Source: Citricoccus sp. SGAir0253
Lineage (GTDB): Bacteria; Actinomycetota; Actinomycetes; Actinomycetales; Micrococcaceae
Assembly: GCF_005877055.1 (NCBI RefSeq)
Contig: NZ_CP039424.1
Location: 1,178,001 to 1,242,000 of the forward strand
Length of the DNA stretch: 64,000 nt
Direction of reading: 5' to 3'
Positions 50,047 through 58,647 of the stretch are shown here, piece after piece (positions within the stretch are counted from its first letter, which is position 1; every line of letters begins with the position of its first letter). Below the pieces are notes generated by a model. It did no database searches and was not told the origin of the DNA. It worked only from the letters and a program-made list of their open reading frames with translations. Made by a program: the position numbers and the translations under genes.

Positions 50047-53000
50047 GTGAGTTTCGGACAAGGATTCGGCGGTCTCTTCGGCGGACCGGACGACGGACGC
50101 GGCGGCGGCCGGGGCCCCGGCGGCCCCGGCGGGCCGTTCGGCAGCGGCCCGGGCGGCCCGGGAGGTCCCCGCCGTCCGGGCGAGCCCGGCCGGCCCGGCA
50201 ACGACGGCGGCGCCCGCAGCGCCTCCGGCGGGCCCCGGCGGCCCTCGGCCCTGGTGCTCACCGTGGTGGTGGTCGCGGCGCTCGTGGTCCTGTTCATGTT
50301 CTTCGCCGGGGTCTACAGCGACGTCCTCTGGTACAACCAGATCGGCTACTCCGAGGTCTTCTGGACCGAGATCCGCACCCGCGGGACGCTGTTCCTGGTC
50401 GCCGGCCTCGTCATGGCGGCGGCCGTGTGGCTGTCCATGTGGCTGGCCTGGCGCCGGCGGCCCCGGAACCTGCACAGCCAGACGCGGGACACGCTCGCCC
50501 AGTACCAGCGCCAGCTGGAGCCGATGCGCCGGCTGGTGTTCATCGGCATCCCCGTGGTGATCGGCTTCTTCGCCGGCTCCGCCGCCATGAACGCCTGGCA
50601 GGACGTGCTGCTGTTCCTGAACCAGCAGGCCTACGGCAAGACCGACCCCGAGTTCGGGCTGGACTACACCTTCTACATGGCCAGCCTGCCGTTCCTCGGC
50701 CTGGTCCTCGGGTTCCTCATCTCGGTGGTGCTGATCTCCGGGATCGCCGGGCTGCTGGTGCACTACCTCTACGGGTCGGTGCGGGTCCGGGAGCAGGGCG
50801 GGATCGTCGTGGAGCCTCCGGCCCGCGTGCACATCGCCGTGTACGCCGCGCTGTTCCTGCTCCTGCAGGGCGGCAACTACTGGCTCAACCGCTACCGGAC
50901 CCTGCAGTCGCAGGACGGCAACTGGGCCGGGGCCCTCTACACGGACGTCAACGCCGTCATCCCCACCTCCACGATTCTCGCCGTGGCCGCGGTCCTGGTC
51001 GCCATCCTGTTCGTGGTCACCGCGTTCTCCGGCCGGTGGCGGCTGTCCCTCGTGGGCACCGCCGTGCTGCTCGTGGCGGCCATCGTGGCCGGCGCCGCCT
51101 ACCCGTTCCTGATCCAGGAGTACCAGGTCAAGCCCTCCGAGGTGACCCTCGAGCAGGACTACATCGCCCGGAACATCGAGCACACCCGCGAGGCCTACGG
51201 GCTCGCGGACGTGGAGTCGACCCAGTACGCCGGGTCCACCGACGCGGAGAAGGGCAGCCTGGAGGGCGAGGCGGCCAACACGCAGAACGTCCGCCTGATG
51301 GACCCGAACCTGCTCTCGCGCACCTTCGGCCAGCTGCAGCAGTTCCGCCCGTACTACGGGTTCCCGGACACCCTGCACGTGGACCGCTACGAGGTCGAGG
51401 ACAAGGTCCAGGACACCATCATCTCGGTGCGCGACGTCAACGTGGACCCCACGTCCTCCTGGGTGAACCAGCACATCACGTACACCCACGGCTACGGCGT
51501 GGTGGCCGCGGACGCCTCCGAGGTCGCCGCGGGCGGCCGGCCCTCGTTCCTGCTCTCCGGCATCCCGACCTCCGGGGAACTGGGCAACGACACGACGTAC
51601 GAGCCGCGCATCTACTTCGGCATGAACTCGCCCAGCTACTCGATCGTCGGTGCCCCGGAGGGCGCCCCCGAGCGCGAGCGCGACCGTCCGCAGGACGCCA
51701 GCAGCGACCAGGACACCACCTACACCTTCGCCGGCGACGGCGGCCCCTCCGTGGGCGGGTTCTTCAACCGGCTGGTGTACGCCATCAAGTTCGGCTCCAC
51801 CGAGATCCTGCTGTCCTCGGACGTGAACTCTGAGTCGCAGATCCTCTACGACCGCAACCCGATCGAGCGCGTGGAGAAGGTGGCCCCGTACCTGACCGTC
51901 GACTCCAACGCCTACCCGGCGATCGTGGACGGACGGGTGCAGTGGATCGTGGAGGGCTACACCACCTCCAACGAGTTCCCGTACTCCACCTCGCAGCAGC
52001 TGGACTCGGCCACCCGGGACGCGCTCAACACGGACGCCGCCGCGAACCTCACCGGCCGGGTCAACTACATCCGCAACTCGGTCAAGGCCACCGTGGACGC
52101 CTACGACGGGTCCGTCTCCCTGTACGCATGGGACGAGGAGGATCCCCTGCTGAAGGCGTGGCAGCAGGTCTACCCGACCTCCCTCAAGCCGTACTCGGAG
52201 ATGAGCGCAAGCCTCATGGAGCACGTGCGCTACCCGGAGGACATGTTCAAGGTCCAGCGGGAGCTGCTGGGCCGGTACCACGTGACAAACCCCGTCGACT
52301 TCTACGAGAACAACGACGCCTGGTCCGTGCCGACCGACCCGACGCAGGACGATCCGTCCGTCAAGCAGCCGCCGTACTACATGACGCTGCGGATGCCGGG
52401 CAAGGACGATCCGGCCTTCTCCCTGACGAGCAACTTCATCCCGCAGATCACCCAGGGCGCCCAGCAGCGCAACGTGCTCTACGGGTTCCTGTCCGCCAAC
52501 GGGGACGCCGGCACCGGCCGGGACGGGGAGAAGGCGGAGGGCTACGGCCACTTGCAGCTGCTCGAGCTGCCCCGGCAGACCGCCATCCCGGGCCCGGGCC
52601 AGGCGCAGGCCAACTTCGACTCCAACGCCCAGGTCTCGCAGGAGCTGAACCTGCTGCGCCAGGGCGCCTCGGAGGTCATCAACGGCAACCTCATCACCCT
52701 GCCGGTGGCCGAGGGCATCCTGTACGTGCAGCCCGTCTACATCCAGTCGACCGGGCCGACCTCGTATCCGACCCTGCGCAAGGTGCTCGTCTCCTTCGGT
52801 GACGAGGTGGGCTTCGCCAACACCCTGGAGGAGGCGCTGGACCAGGTGTTCGGCGGCGACTCGGGGGCCAGCACGGCCGACGGCCAGGACCCCTCGGCCG
52901 AGGAGCCCGGCTCCCAGCCGCAGGTCCCGGAGAACCAGAGCGCGCAGGAGAAGCTCAGCCAGGCGCTCGCGGACGCCAACGAGGCCATCCGGGCCTCGGA

Positions 53001-53193
53001 GGAGGCCCTGGCCTCGGGCGACTGGACGGCCTACGGCGAGGCCCAGCAGCGCCTCAACGACGCCCTGGCGCGGGCCACCGAGGCCGACGACGCCATCCGC
53101 GGCGAGGCCGGCACCTCGTCCGGCGACGCCCAGCAGCCCTCGGACGCCCAGCCGACGGACGGCGCGGGCCAGGACGCCGGCGCCCAGGGCTGA
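50047..53193 (+). CDS. UPF0182 family large membrane protein
   Basis: A 1048-residue protein of the actinobacterial UPF0182 family, function unknown. The first 65 residues are Gly/Pro-rich. About seven hydrophobic helices lie between residues 68 and 360 (ALVLTVVVVAALVVLFMFFA is the first), then a large presumably extracellular domain with DDPAFSLTSNFIP and VEGILYVQPVYIQST runs to about residue 930. The last 110 residues are Ala/Gln/Glu-rich and helical. AAGGA lies about six bases before the GTG. Next to a PDZ-Lon protease here and in mycobacteria (Rv3193c/Rv3194c), so the two may act together in the envelope. Confidence 0.9.
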   Translation: MSFGQGFGGLFGGPDDGRGGGRGPGGPGGPFGSGPGGPGGPRRPGEPGRPGNDGGARSASGGPRRPSALVLTVVVVAALVVLFMFFAGVYSDVLWYNQIGYSEVFWTEIRTRGTLFLVAGLVMAAAVWLSMWLAWRRRPRNLHSQTRDTLAQYQRQLEPMRRLVFIGIPVVIGFFAGSAAMNAWQDVLLFLNQQAYGKTDPEFGLDYTFYMASLPFLGLVLGFLISVVLISGIAGLLVHYLYGSVRVREQGGIVVEPPARVHIAVYAALFLLLQGGNYWLNRYRTLQSQDGNWAGALYTDVNAVIPTSTILAVAAVLVAILFVVTAFSGRWRLSLVGTAVLLVAAIVAGAAYPFLIQEYQVKPSEVTLEQDYIARNIEHTREAYGLADVESTQYAGSTDAEKGSLEGEAANTQNVRLMDPNLLSRTFGQLQQFRPYYGFPDTLHVDRYEVEDKVQDTIISVRDVNVDPTSSWVNQHITYTHGYGVVAADASEVAAGGRPSFLLSGIPTSGELGNDTTYEPRIYFGMNSPSYSIVGAPEGAPERERDRPQDASSDQDTTYTFAGDGGPSVGGFFNRLVYAIKFGSTEILLSSDVNSESQILYDRNPIERVEKVAPYLTVDSNAYPAIVDGRVQWIVEGYTTSNEFPYSTSQQLDSATRDALNTDAAANLTGRVNYIRNSVKATVDAYDGSVSLYAWDEEDPLLKAWQQVYPTSLKPYSEMSASLMEHVRYPEDMFKVQRELLGRYHVTNPVDFYENNDAWSVPTDPTQDDPSVKQPPYYMTLRMPGKDDPAFSLTSNFIPQITQGAQQRNVLYGFLSANGDAGTGRDGEKAEGYGHLQLLELPRQTAIPGPGQAQANFDSNAQVSQELNLLRQGASEVINGNLITLPVAEGILYVQPVYIQSTGPTSYPTLRKVLVSFGDEVGFANTLEEALDQVFGGDSGASTADGQDPSAEEPGSQPQVPENQSAQEKLSQALADANEAIRASEEALASGDWTAYGEAQQRLNDALARATEADDAIRGEAGTSSGDAQQPSDAQPTDGAGQDAGAQG

Positions 53194-53258
53194 GCCGACG
53201 GCGCCCCAGCGCCGCGCGCGGCGGATGCCGCGCCGGCGTCGGGGATCGCCGGGACTGC

Positions 53259-53320
53259 CCGGGCCGGCTCCGGGCCGGCTCCGGGCCGGTTCCTGGCCGG
53301 TGCCTGGCCGGTGCCTGGCC
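53259..53320. repeat. 11-bp tandem repeat, five and a half copies
   Basis: CCGGGCCGGCT occurs twice exactly, then drifts to CCTGGCCGGTG, head to tail, between the UPF0182 gene and tRNA-fMet. No coding potential. The array abuts the 38-bp palindrome. Confidence 0.85.
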
Positions 53321-53356
53321 CGGAGGCGGGAGTGACCGGTCACTCCCGCCTCCGGG
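53319..53356. terminator. Perfect 38-bp palindrome downstream of UPF0182
   Basis: Positions 53319-53337 and 53338-53356 are exact reverse complements with no spacer (centre ACC|GGT). As RNA it folds into a stem of about 17 bp with a tight loop. It lies 126 bases after the UPF0182 stop and 125 before tRNA-fMet, so transcription termination is the simplest role, but its perfection would also suit a protein-binding dyad. Confidence 0.6.
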
Positions 53357-53440
53357 GCCCCGGGCGGCCCGCGAATGACGGCGGGACGACGCCCGCATGG
53401 CGTCCGGATGGCCCCGCGGTGACCGGCCGGGGGCGCGGAT

Positions 53441-53469
53441 TTGGCGTCGGCGCGGAGCCCCTGTATAGT
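53441..53469 (+). promoter_or_regulatory. Promoter of tRNA-fMet
   Basis: TTGGCG (53441-53446) and TATAGT (53464-53469) stand 17 bases apart, a proper -35/-10 pair and the best promoter in the window. The start would fall near 53476, six bases before the tRNA. Confidence 0.75.
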
Positions 53470-53481
53470 CGATGGAGTCGA

Positions 53482-53558
53482 CGCGGGGTGGAGCAGTTCG
53501 GTAGCTCGCCGGGCTCATAACCCGGAGGTCGCAAGTTCAAATCTTGCCCCCGCAACCA
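53482..53558 (+). tRNA. tRNA-fMet (initiator, anticodon CAT)
   Basis: The 77 bases fold as a full cloverleaf. The acceptor stem CGCGGGG pairs with CCCCGCA leaving the C1-A72 mismatch typical of initiator tRNAs. The anticodon stem has three consecutive G-C pairs (GGGCTCATAACCC), the other initiator hallmark. The T arm carries GTTCAAAT. The 3' CCA is encoded (53556-53558). Confidence 0.97.
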
Positions 53559-53565
53559 CGCAGAA

Positions 53566-53600
53566 GGAACCCGGCCCCTGGGGGCCGGGTTCCGTCGTTT
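53566..53600 (+). terminator. Terminator of tRNA-fMet
   Basis: A 13-bp perfect stem (GGAACCCGGCCCC, 53566-53578, and its complement at 53581-53593) is followed by GTCGTTT. It lies eight bases after the tRNA. Confidence 0.8.
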
Positions 53601-53650
53601 AACCCGGAGGACCCGGGGGCACGCTGCGGGCGGTGCCCGGACGACGTCTG

Positions 53651-53676
53651 GCCCGGCCTCCGCGCGGAGGCCGGGC
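53651..53676. terminator. 26-bp perfect palindrome after pspA
   Basis: GCCCGGCCTCCGC (53651-53663) and its exact complement (53664-53676) abut without a spacer, 20 bases beyond the pspA stop codon on the minus strand. Probably the pspA terminator; it may also back up the tRNA terminator. Confidence 0.55.
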
Positions 53677-53695
53677 CCGACGGGGGCGGGATGGC

Positions 53696-54493
53696 TCAGC
53701 GGCCGCCGGCGCCCTGGGTGTAGTCCAGCTCGGTCTCCCCGGTGCCCGTGCCGGTGCCCGTGCCGCCGGTCAGGGCCGGGTTGCCGCCGGCCTTGAGGGC
53801 CGCCAGGCGGGCCTCGACCTCGGTCTGCTCGCCGAGGTCCTCGAGGGACTCGAACTGGGCGTCCAGGGAGGAGGCCGCCAGCTCGTTCTGGCCGCGCACG
53901 CGGGCCTCCTCGCGGCGGACCTTCTCCTCGAAGCGGCTGACCTCGGAGGAGGGGTCCAGGATGTCGATCGACTTCACGGCGTCGTGCACGGCAGACTGCG
54001 CCTGGGCGGACTTCGCCCGGGCCACGAGCTCGTCGCGCTTGGAGACCAGCTGCTGGCGCTTGGCCTTCATCTGCTCGAGGCCGGTCTTGAGCTTGTCCAC
54101 GATCTCGGACTGGGAGGCGATGGTCGGCTCGGCGGCCTTGGCCTGGCGCTCGGAGTCCATCTGGCGCTCGATGGCGACCTTGGCCAGGTTGTCGAACTTG
54201 TCCGCGGAGGCGGTGTCCCCCGAGGAGCGGAACTGGTCGGCCTTCTGCGAGGCGGCGAGGGCCTTCTGGCCCCAGCTGCGCGCGGCGTCCAGGTCCTCGT
54301 TGTAGTCGTCCTGGATCATCCGCAGGTTGCCGATCGTCTGGGCGACGGCGGCCTCGGCCTCGGAGATGCTGTTGGTGTAGTCGCGGACCATCTGGTCCAG
54401 CATCCTCTGCGGGTCCTCCGCCTTGTCCAGCATGGCGTTGATGTTGGCCTTGGCCAGGGTGGTGATCCGGCCGAAGATTGACTGCTTTACCAC
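53696..54493 (-). CDS. pspA: PspA/IM30-family membrane-stress protein
   Basis: A 265-residue, almost wholly helical protein of the PspA/IM30 (ESCRT-III-like) family that binds stressed membranes. The N-terminal amphipathic helix VKQSIFGRITTLAKANINAM and the following LDKAEDPQRMLDQMVRDY are diagnostic. Long coiled coils run to about residue 225, and the end is a Thr-Gly repeat (TGTGTGTG). GTG 54493 starts at the diagnostic helix, with GGAAGG upstream. It lies 146 bases after a TPM-domain gene on the same strand, a pairing common in actinobacteria, so both probably belong to one envelope-stress unit. Confidence 0.93.
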   Translation of the reverse strand: MVKQSIFGRITTLAKANINAMLDKAEDPQRMLDQMVRDYTNSISEAEAAVAQTIGNLRMIQDDYNEDLDAARSWGQKALAASQKADQFRSSGDTASADKFDNLAKVAIERQMDSERQAKAAEPTIASQSEIVDKLKTGLEQMKAKRQQLVSKRDELVARAKSAQAQSAVHDAVKSIDILDPSSEVSRFEEKVRREEARVRGQNELAASSLDAQFESLEDLGEQTEVEARLAALKAGGNPALTGGTGTGTGTGETELDYTQGAGGR

Positions 54494-54639
54494 GATGTCG
54501 CCTTCCGTTCTGCGTCTGCGGAACCCCGGCCTCTCCGGTGCTCCGTTCCCGTGCCCCGCTGCCGGGTGCTGGGCTCCGGCGCCACGGGCACCGGACAACT
54601 GTTCGTCCGCGGGCCGGGCCGCGGATCCGCTCGTCCTGG

Positions 54640-56751
54640 CTAGAAGCTACCCCCGCCGGCGTCCCCGAAGCCACCGCCGCCGAAGTCCCCGCCGCCCAGC
54701 CCGCCGCCGCCGAAGCCGCCGAAGCCCCCGCCGCCCCAGTCGTCGTGGTCGCCGCCCATGATGCCGCCCATGAGGATGCCGCCCAGGATGGCGCCGCCGA
54801 GGCCGGCCCCGAAGCTGCCACCCGCGCCGCCGTAGCCGCGCGGCCCGCCATACCCGGCCCCGGCGTAGCCACCGCCCCACTGGCTGAGGTCCCGCTGGGC
54901 CAGCTGGCTCGCCCGGTCGGCGAGCGAGCCCGCCTGGTTGGCCAGGTTCAGCGCGGTCACCGGGTCCCGGCCGGAGAGCTGGAGGGCCTGCTGGAGGGTC
55001 CGCTCGGCCTCGGCGAGCTTGGTCCGGGCCTGGGACCCGACGGCGCCGCGGCGGGCGGCGATGAAGTCCTGGGTCCCGTCGATCTGGGCCTGAGCCTGGA
55101 GGATGGCGGACTGCAGGGCGGAGGCGGCCCGGCGCTCCTGCTCCTGGCGGTCCCGGATCCCGGACAGCGGCGCGTCGAGCTGGCGGTGCGCCTGCTCGAG
55201 CTGGCGGAGCAGGTCCAGCGGGTCGGGGCGTCCCGAGCCCAGCCCCGCCTTGACGCTGGCCAGTGCCTGCTCCACGCCGGCGATCGGCCCGGCGAGCTCG
55301 CGGTGCTGGCCGGAGTCCACCAGGGCCCGCGCCTGGGCCAGGTCCTGGGTCGTCTGGCGCACGCCGACCTGCAGGTTCTCGCCCGCCTTGTCCAGGTACT
55401 GCCCGGCCTTGGCCACCGCCTCCACCAGCGTGACCGTCTGCGCCACGGCCTCCTCGCCGGCGCGGATGGCCAGCACCGCGGTGGACCTGTCCCCGGCGGC
55501 CAGCGAGGCGTCCGCCTTCTGGACGGCGGCCTCCACGAAGTCCAGCCGCTCCCGGGCCTGGCTGGCGTTGTCGGTGACCTCCGCGAGCGCGGTCTCGGCG
55601 TACCGGGCGTGCAGGCCCACCAGCTGCTGCTCGGCACCGGCGACGGTCCGGGCCACCTCGGCGGCCCGCGTCCGGAGCGCCTCCAGGGCCGCCGGGGCGC
55701 TGTCCTCGAGGTGGCGCAGCTCGTTGAACTCCTCCTGGTGCGCGGACAGGGAGGCGCCCACGGCCTCGCAGCGGGCGATGATGTCCTTGAGCCAGGCGCG
55801 CTGCTGCTCCTCGGTGTCCGGGATGTGGTCGTCGAGCTGGTTCTGCAGCTTGAAGGACTCCCGCATGTGGTCCTTCGCGATCTCGATGTCCTTGCGGAAC
55901 GTCGCGACGGCCTCCTCGCCGTAGGACGCCAGGGCGAAGCCGACCTCCTGCTCCGAGGAGCGGATGGCATCGTCCGCGGCCACCAGCAGGGACCCGGCCT
56001 TGGTGCGCAGCTCCTCCACGCTCATCGCGTCCAGCGGGTCCGTGGGGCCCTGCGCTCCGGCCGCCGGGCGAGCCTGCGCGGCCTTCCTCTTCCGGTTCCG
56101 GCTCGCCAGGGCGATCCCGCCGCCGGCGAGGGCGGCCGCGACGAGGCCGCCGGCGAGCCAGCCACCGCCGCCGCCGTCGCCCGACTGGGCCGAGCCGGAC
56201 AGGCGGCCGTCGGTGGCGTCCGCGATCCCCTCCACGGTGCTCAGCGCGGGCGCGGCCCAGTCCTCCTGCCCCGGCTGGGGGAGCGCGGGCGTGATGTACT
56301 CCTGGATGATGTCGTTCTGCAGCGGCGCGATGCTGTTGGCCTGGTCCGCGTCGAAGCCGTACTGGCGCTGGTCCACGGCGATGGCCAGGATCGAGTCCTG
56401 GGAGCCCAGGCCCTTGGCGGCGGCGACGTCGGCGATCCACTCCTGCCGGTCCATCGGCTGCCCGGAGGCGTCCGTGAACTCGTCCACGTAGAGCACGAAG
56501 AGGTTCTGCCCGTCCTGGGCGCGCAACTCGGTGATGGCCCGGGTGATCTCGTCCTCCTGCGCGGAGGTCAGCACCCTCGCCTCGTCCACCACGAAGGTGG
56601 CGGGCGGGATGTCGACGGGCGCCTCGGCCCGGGCGGCCTCCGCGAGCGCGAGCCCGGCCACCACGGACAGCAGCGAGGCCCCCGTGGCGCCGGCGGCCAG
56701 GACGGCAGGGGAGAGGCGGTGCGACGGATGCGGGACGGCGTGGGACTTCAT
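54640..56751 (-). CDS. TPM-domain membrane protein with long coiled coil
   Basis: A 703-residue protein. A signal peptide (1-43) is followed by a TPM domain (about 48-165; VDIPPATFVVDEARVL, LFVLYVDEFTD, AIAVDQRQYGFDAD) outside the membrane. A hydrophobic helix (about 196-217) comes next, then RNRKRK marking the cytoplasmic side, and about 380 residues of helix-rich coiled coil inside. A Gly-rich tail with Gly-Gly-Phe repeats (about 625-703) ends GGGSF. The TPM fold can have phosphatase activity, but the role here is unknown. Its cytoplasmic coiled coil could contact PspA, encoded just downstream; this is an inference. Confidence 0.85.
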   Translation of the reverse strand: MKSHAVPHPSHRLSPAVLAAGATGASLLSVVAGLALAEAARAEAPVDIPPATFVVDEARVLTSAQEDEITRAITELRAQDGQNLFVLYVDEFTDASGQPMDRQEWIADVAAAKGLGSQDSILAIAVDQRQYGFDADQANSIAPLQNDIIQEYITPALPQPGQEDWAAPALSTVEGIADATDGRLSGSAQSGDGGGGGWLAGGLVAAALAGGGIALASRNRKRKAAQARPAAGAQGPTDPLDAMSVEELRTKAGSLLVAADDAIRSSEQEVGFALASYGEEAVATFRKDIEIAKDHMRESFKLQNQLDDHIPDTEEQQRAWLKDIIARCEAVGASLSAHQEEFNELRHLEDSAPAALEALRTRAAEVARTVAGAEQQLVGLHARYAETALAEVTDNASQARERLDFVEAAVQKADASLAAGDRSTAVLAIRAGEEAVAQTVTLVEAVAKAGQYLDKAGENLQVGVRQTTQDLAQARALVDSGQHRELAGPIAGVEQALASVKAGLGSGRPDPLDLLRQLEQAHRQLDAPLSGIRDRQEQERRAASALQSAILQAQAQIDGTQDFIAARRGAVGSQARTKLAEAERTLQQALQLSGRDPVTALNLANQAGSLADRASQLAQRDLSQWGGGYAGAGYGGPRGYGGAGGSFGAGLGGAILGGILMGGIMGGDHDDWGGGGFGGFGGGGLGGGDFGGGGFGDAGGGSF

Positions 56752-56863
56752 CGATCACCCTTCGTGGCCGTGACCGGCCGTGACTCCCTCGTCCGGTGGC
56801 CCGGTCGGGCCCCGGCGGCGGCGACGGCGGGACCGCCGGCGCGAGGACGTGGTTTCCCTCCGC

Positions 56864-56873
56864 AGTCTAGGGT
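56864..56873. promoter_or_regulatory. Overlapping divergent -10 boxes between the TPM gene and htrA
   Basis: AGTCTAGGGT holds TAGACT on the minus strand (56869 to 56864), 112 bases before the TPM gene. It also holds TAGGGT on the plus strand (56868-56873), 187 bases before htrA. It is the exact reverse complement of the decamer at 26183-26192. The rest of the 309-base intergenic region shows no gene; it contains the two leaders. Confidence 0.45.
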
Positions 56874-57060
56874 CGGACGCTCGGGGACCGCCATGCGGCG
56901 GGGTGCGCCGAGGGCGAACTGTGGAGCGCACGTCCAGCATCCACCCAGAGAACATGCTCCAATCGGACAGGTGGACGGGGCAGGATGTGTGCTGGCCCCG
57001 GCCCGCCCCCGACGTGGGACAGGGCCCGTGGGACCGGGAGACCGGCAGGAAAGGACGACG

Positions 57061-58647
57061 ATGAACGACGCGGAGCAGCACGGACCCCAGCCCGGCGAGG
57101 GCCGGCAGGACGGCGGGCCGGTGCCCCCGCGCCCCCGGACGCCACCGCCGTCGTCCTCCCATCCCGCCCCGGGCGAGTCCTCCGTGTCCGCCGCGCGCGA
57201 TCCGCACCCCCGCTGGGGGGACACCCAGGCCCTCCCGCGGATGGAGGACGGCGGTGCACCCGGACGGGGCGCCGCACCCGCCGCGGACCGCGCGGCCGGC
57301 CCCGCCGGGCAGCCCGGCTGGGGCGCCACCCAGGGGGCCGCCGGCGCGGGCCCCGCGACCCCGGACCGGACGCGACCGGGCACCGGGCGCCGCACCGTCG
57401 GCGTGGGCACGCTCGTGGCCGGCATGCTGCTGGCCGGCCTGGCCGGCGGCGGCGTGGCCGCCGGCGTGAACGCGGCCGTGGACGACGACGCCCCCGCCGC
57501 CGCCCGGCAGGACGCGGGCACCGTGCAGCAGCAGGGCCACGGCCTGGACATCAACCGCTCGGAGGACGCCACCCCGGTGACCGCCGCGGCCGCCAAGGCC
57601 GCGCCCTCCGTGGTGACCCTCTCCGTCTCCGACGGCCAGGCCGCCGGCTCCGGTTCCGGGGTGATCCTGGACGACCAGGGCCACATCCTGACCAACACGC
57701 ACGTGGTGACCCTCGGCGGGCAGTCCGGCAGCACGGACATCACGGTCCAGACCGCGGACGGCAACGTCCACACGGCCACGATGGTCGGCATCGACCCGGA
57801 GTCGGACCTGGCCGTCGTGAAGATCGACGCCCCCGGCCTGACGCCGATCGAGCTCGGGAGGTCCGCCGACCTGAACGTGGGGGACACCGCCATCGCGATC
57901 GGGGCCCCCCTGGGCCTGTCCGGGACCGTCACGGACGGCATCGTCTCCAAGCTCAACCGCACGATCTCGGTGTCCTCCTCGGCCCCGCCCGAGGCCGGAG
58001 GGGACGGCGGCTCGGGGGACGCGCCGCAGTTCCGCATCCCCGGGGTGCCCCAGCAGCAGCAGTCCCGGGGCTCGATCTACATCAACGTCATCCAGACGGA
58101 CGCGGCGATCAACCCCGGCAACTCCGGCGGCGCGCTGATCGACGCTCAGGGCCGGCTGATCGGCATCAACGTGGCGATCGCCTCGGCGGCCGGGGGGTCG
58201 TCCGGCGGCGAGGCCGGGAACATCGGCGTCGGCTTCTCGATCCCCGTGGACCACGCCCAGCGGGTGGCGCAGGACCTGATCGAGAACGGGGAGGCCACCC
58301 ACGGTTTCCTCGGCGTCCAGGTCACGCCCCAGCCGGCCACGCCGGAGGGAGCGGAGGGCGCCCCCGCCCCGGGCGCGGGCGGGGCCCAGCAGGGCACCGC
58401 CTCCGGCGGCTTCAGCGCCGGCGCCCGCGTGGTGGAGGTCGTCCCCGGCTCGCCGGCGGACGAGGCCGGGCTGCGGACGGGGGACGTCATCACCGGCGTG
58501 GGCGACCGCCCGGTGACGGACAGCCAGTCCCTGACGGCCGTGGTGCGCGAGTACCCGGAGGGCGGCACCGCCACCGTCCACTTCACGCGGGACGGCAAGG
58601 ACGAGTCCGCCGAGGTCACCTTCACGGGCGGGCAGGACCAGCAGTGA
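57061..58647 (+). CDS. htrA: HtrA/DegP-like membrane-anchored serine protease
   Basis: A 528-residue protease. The first 110 residues are a Pro/Gly/Ala-rich cytoplasmic segment, then one membrane helix (about 112-140), an extracellular trypsin-like domain and a C-terminal PDZ domain (about 425-520). The triad is His214 (TNTHVV), Asp249 (PESDLAVVKI) and Ser355 (NPGNSGGAL). A 30-residue Ser/Gly/Gln-rich insertion lies before the Ser loop. It is a quality-control protease for misfolded envelope proteins. GAAAGGA lies seven bases before the ATG. A deacetylase gene overlaps its stop codon. Confidence 0.94.
   Translation: MNDAEQHGPQPGEGRQDGGPVPPRPRTPPPSSSHPAPGESSVSAARDPHPRWGDTQALPRMEDGGAPGRGAAPAADRAAGPAGQPGWGATQGAAGAGPATPDRTRPGTGRRTVGVGTLVAGMLLAGLAGGGVAAGVNAAVDDDAPAAARQDAGTVQQQGHGLDINRSEDATPVTAAAAKAAPSVVTLSVSDGQAAGSGSGVILDDQGHILTNTHVVTLGGQSGSTDITVQTADGNVHTATMVGIDPESDLAVVKIDAPGLTPIELGRSADLNVGDTAIAIGAPLGLSGTVTDGIVSKLNRTISVSSSAPPEAGGDGGSGDAPQFRIPGVPQQQQSRGSIYINVIQTDAAINPGNSGGALIDAQGRLIGINVAIASAAGGSSGGEAGNIGVGFSIPVDHAQRVAQDLIENGEATHGFLGVQVTPQPATPEGAEGAPAPGAGGAQQGTASGGFSAGARVVEVVPGSPADEAGLRTGDVITGVGDRPVTDSQSLTAVVREYPEGGTATVHFTRDGKDESAEVTFTGGQDQQ

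Noticed and set aside
56941-56970. LexA-type SOS box (GAACATGCTCC) upstream of htrA
   Set aside because: Only one half resembles the GAAC-N4-GTTC pattern; the other half is missing.
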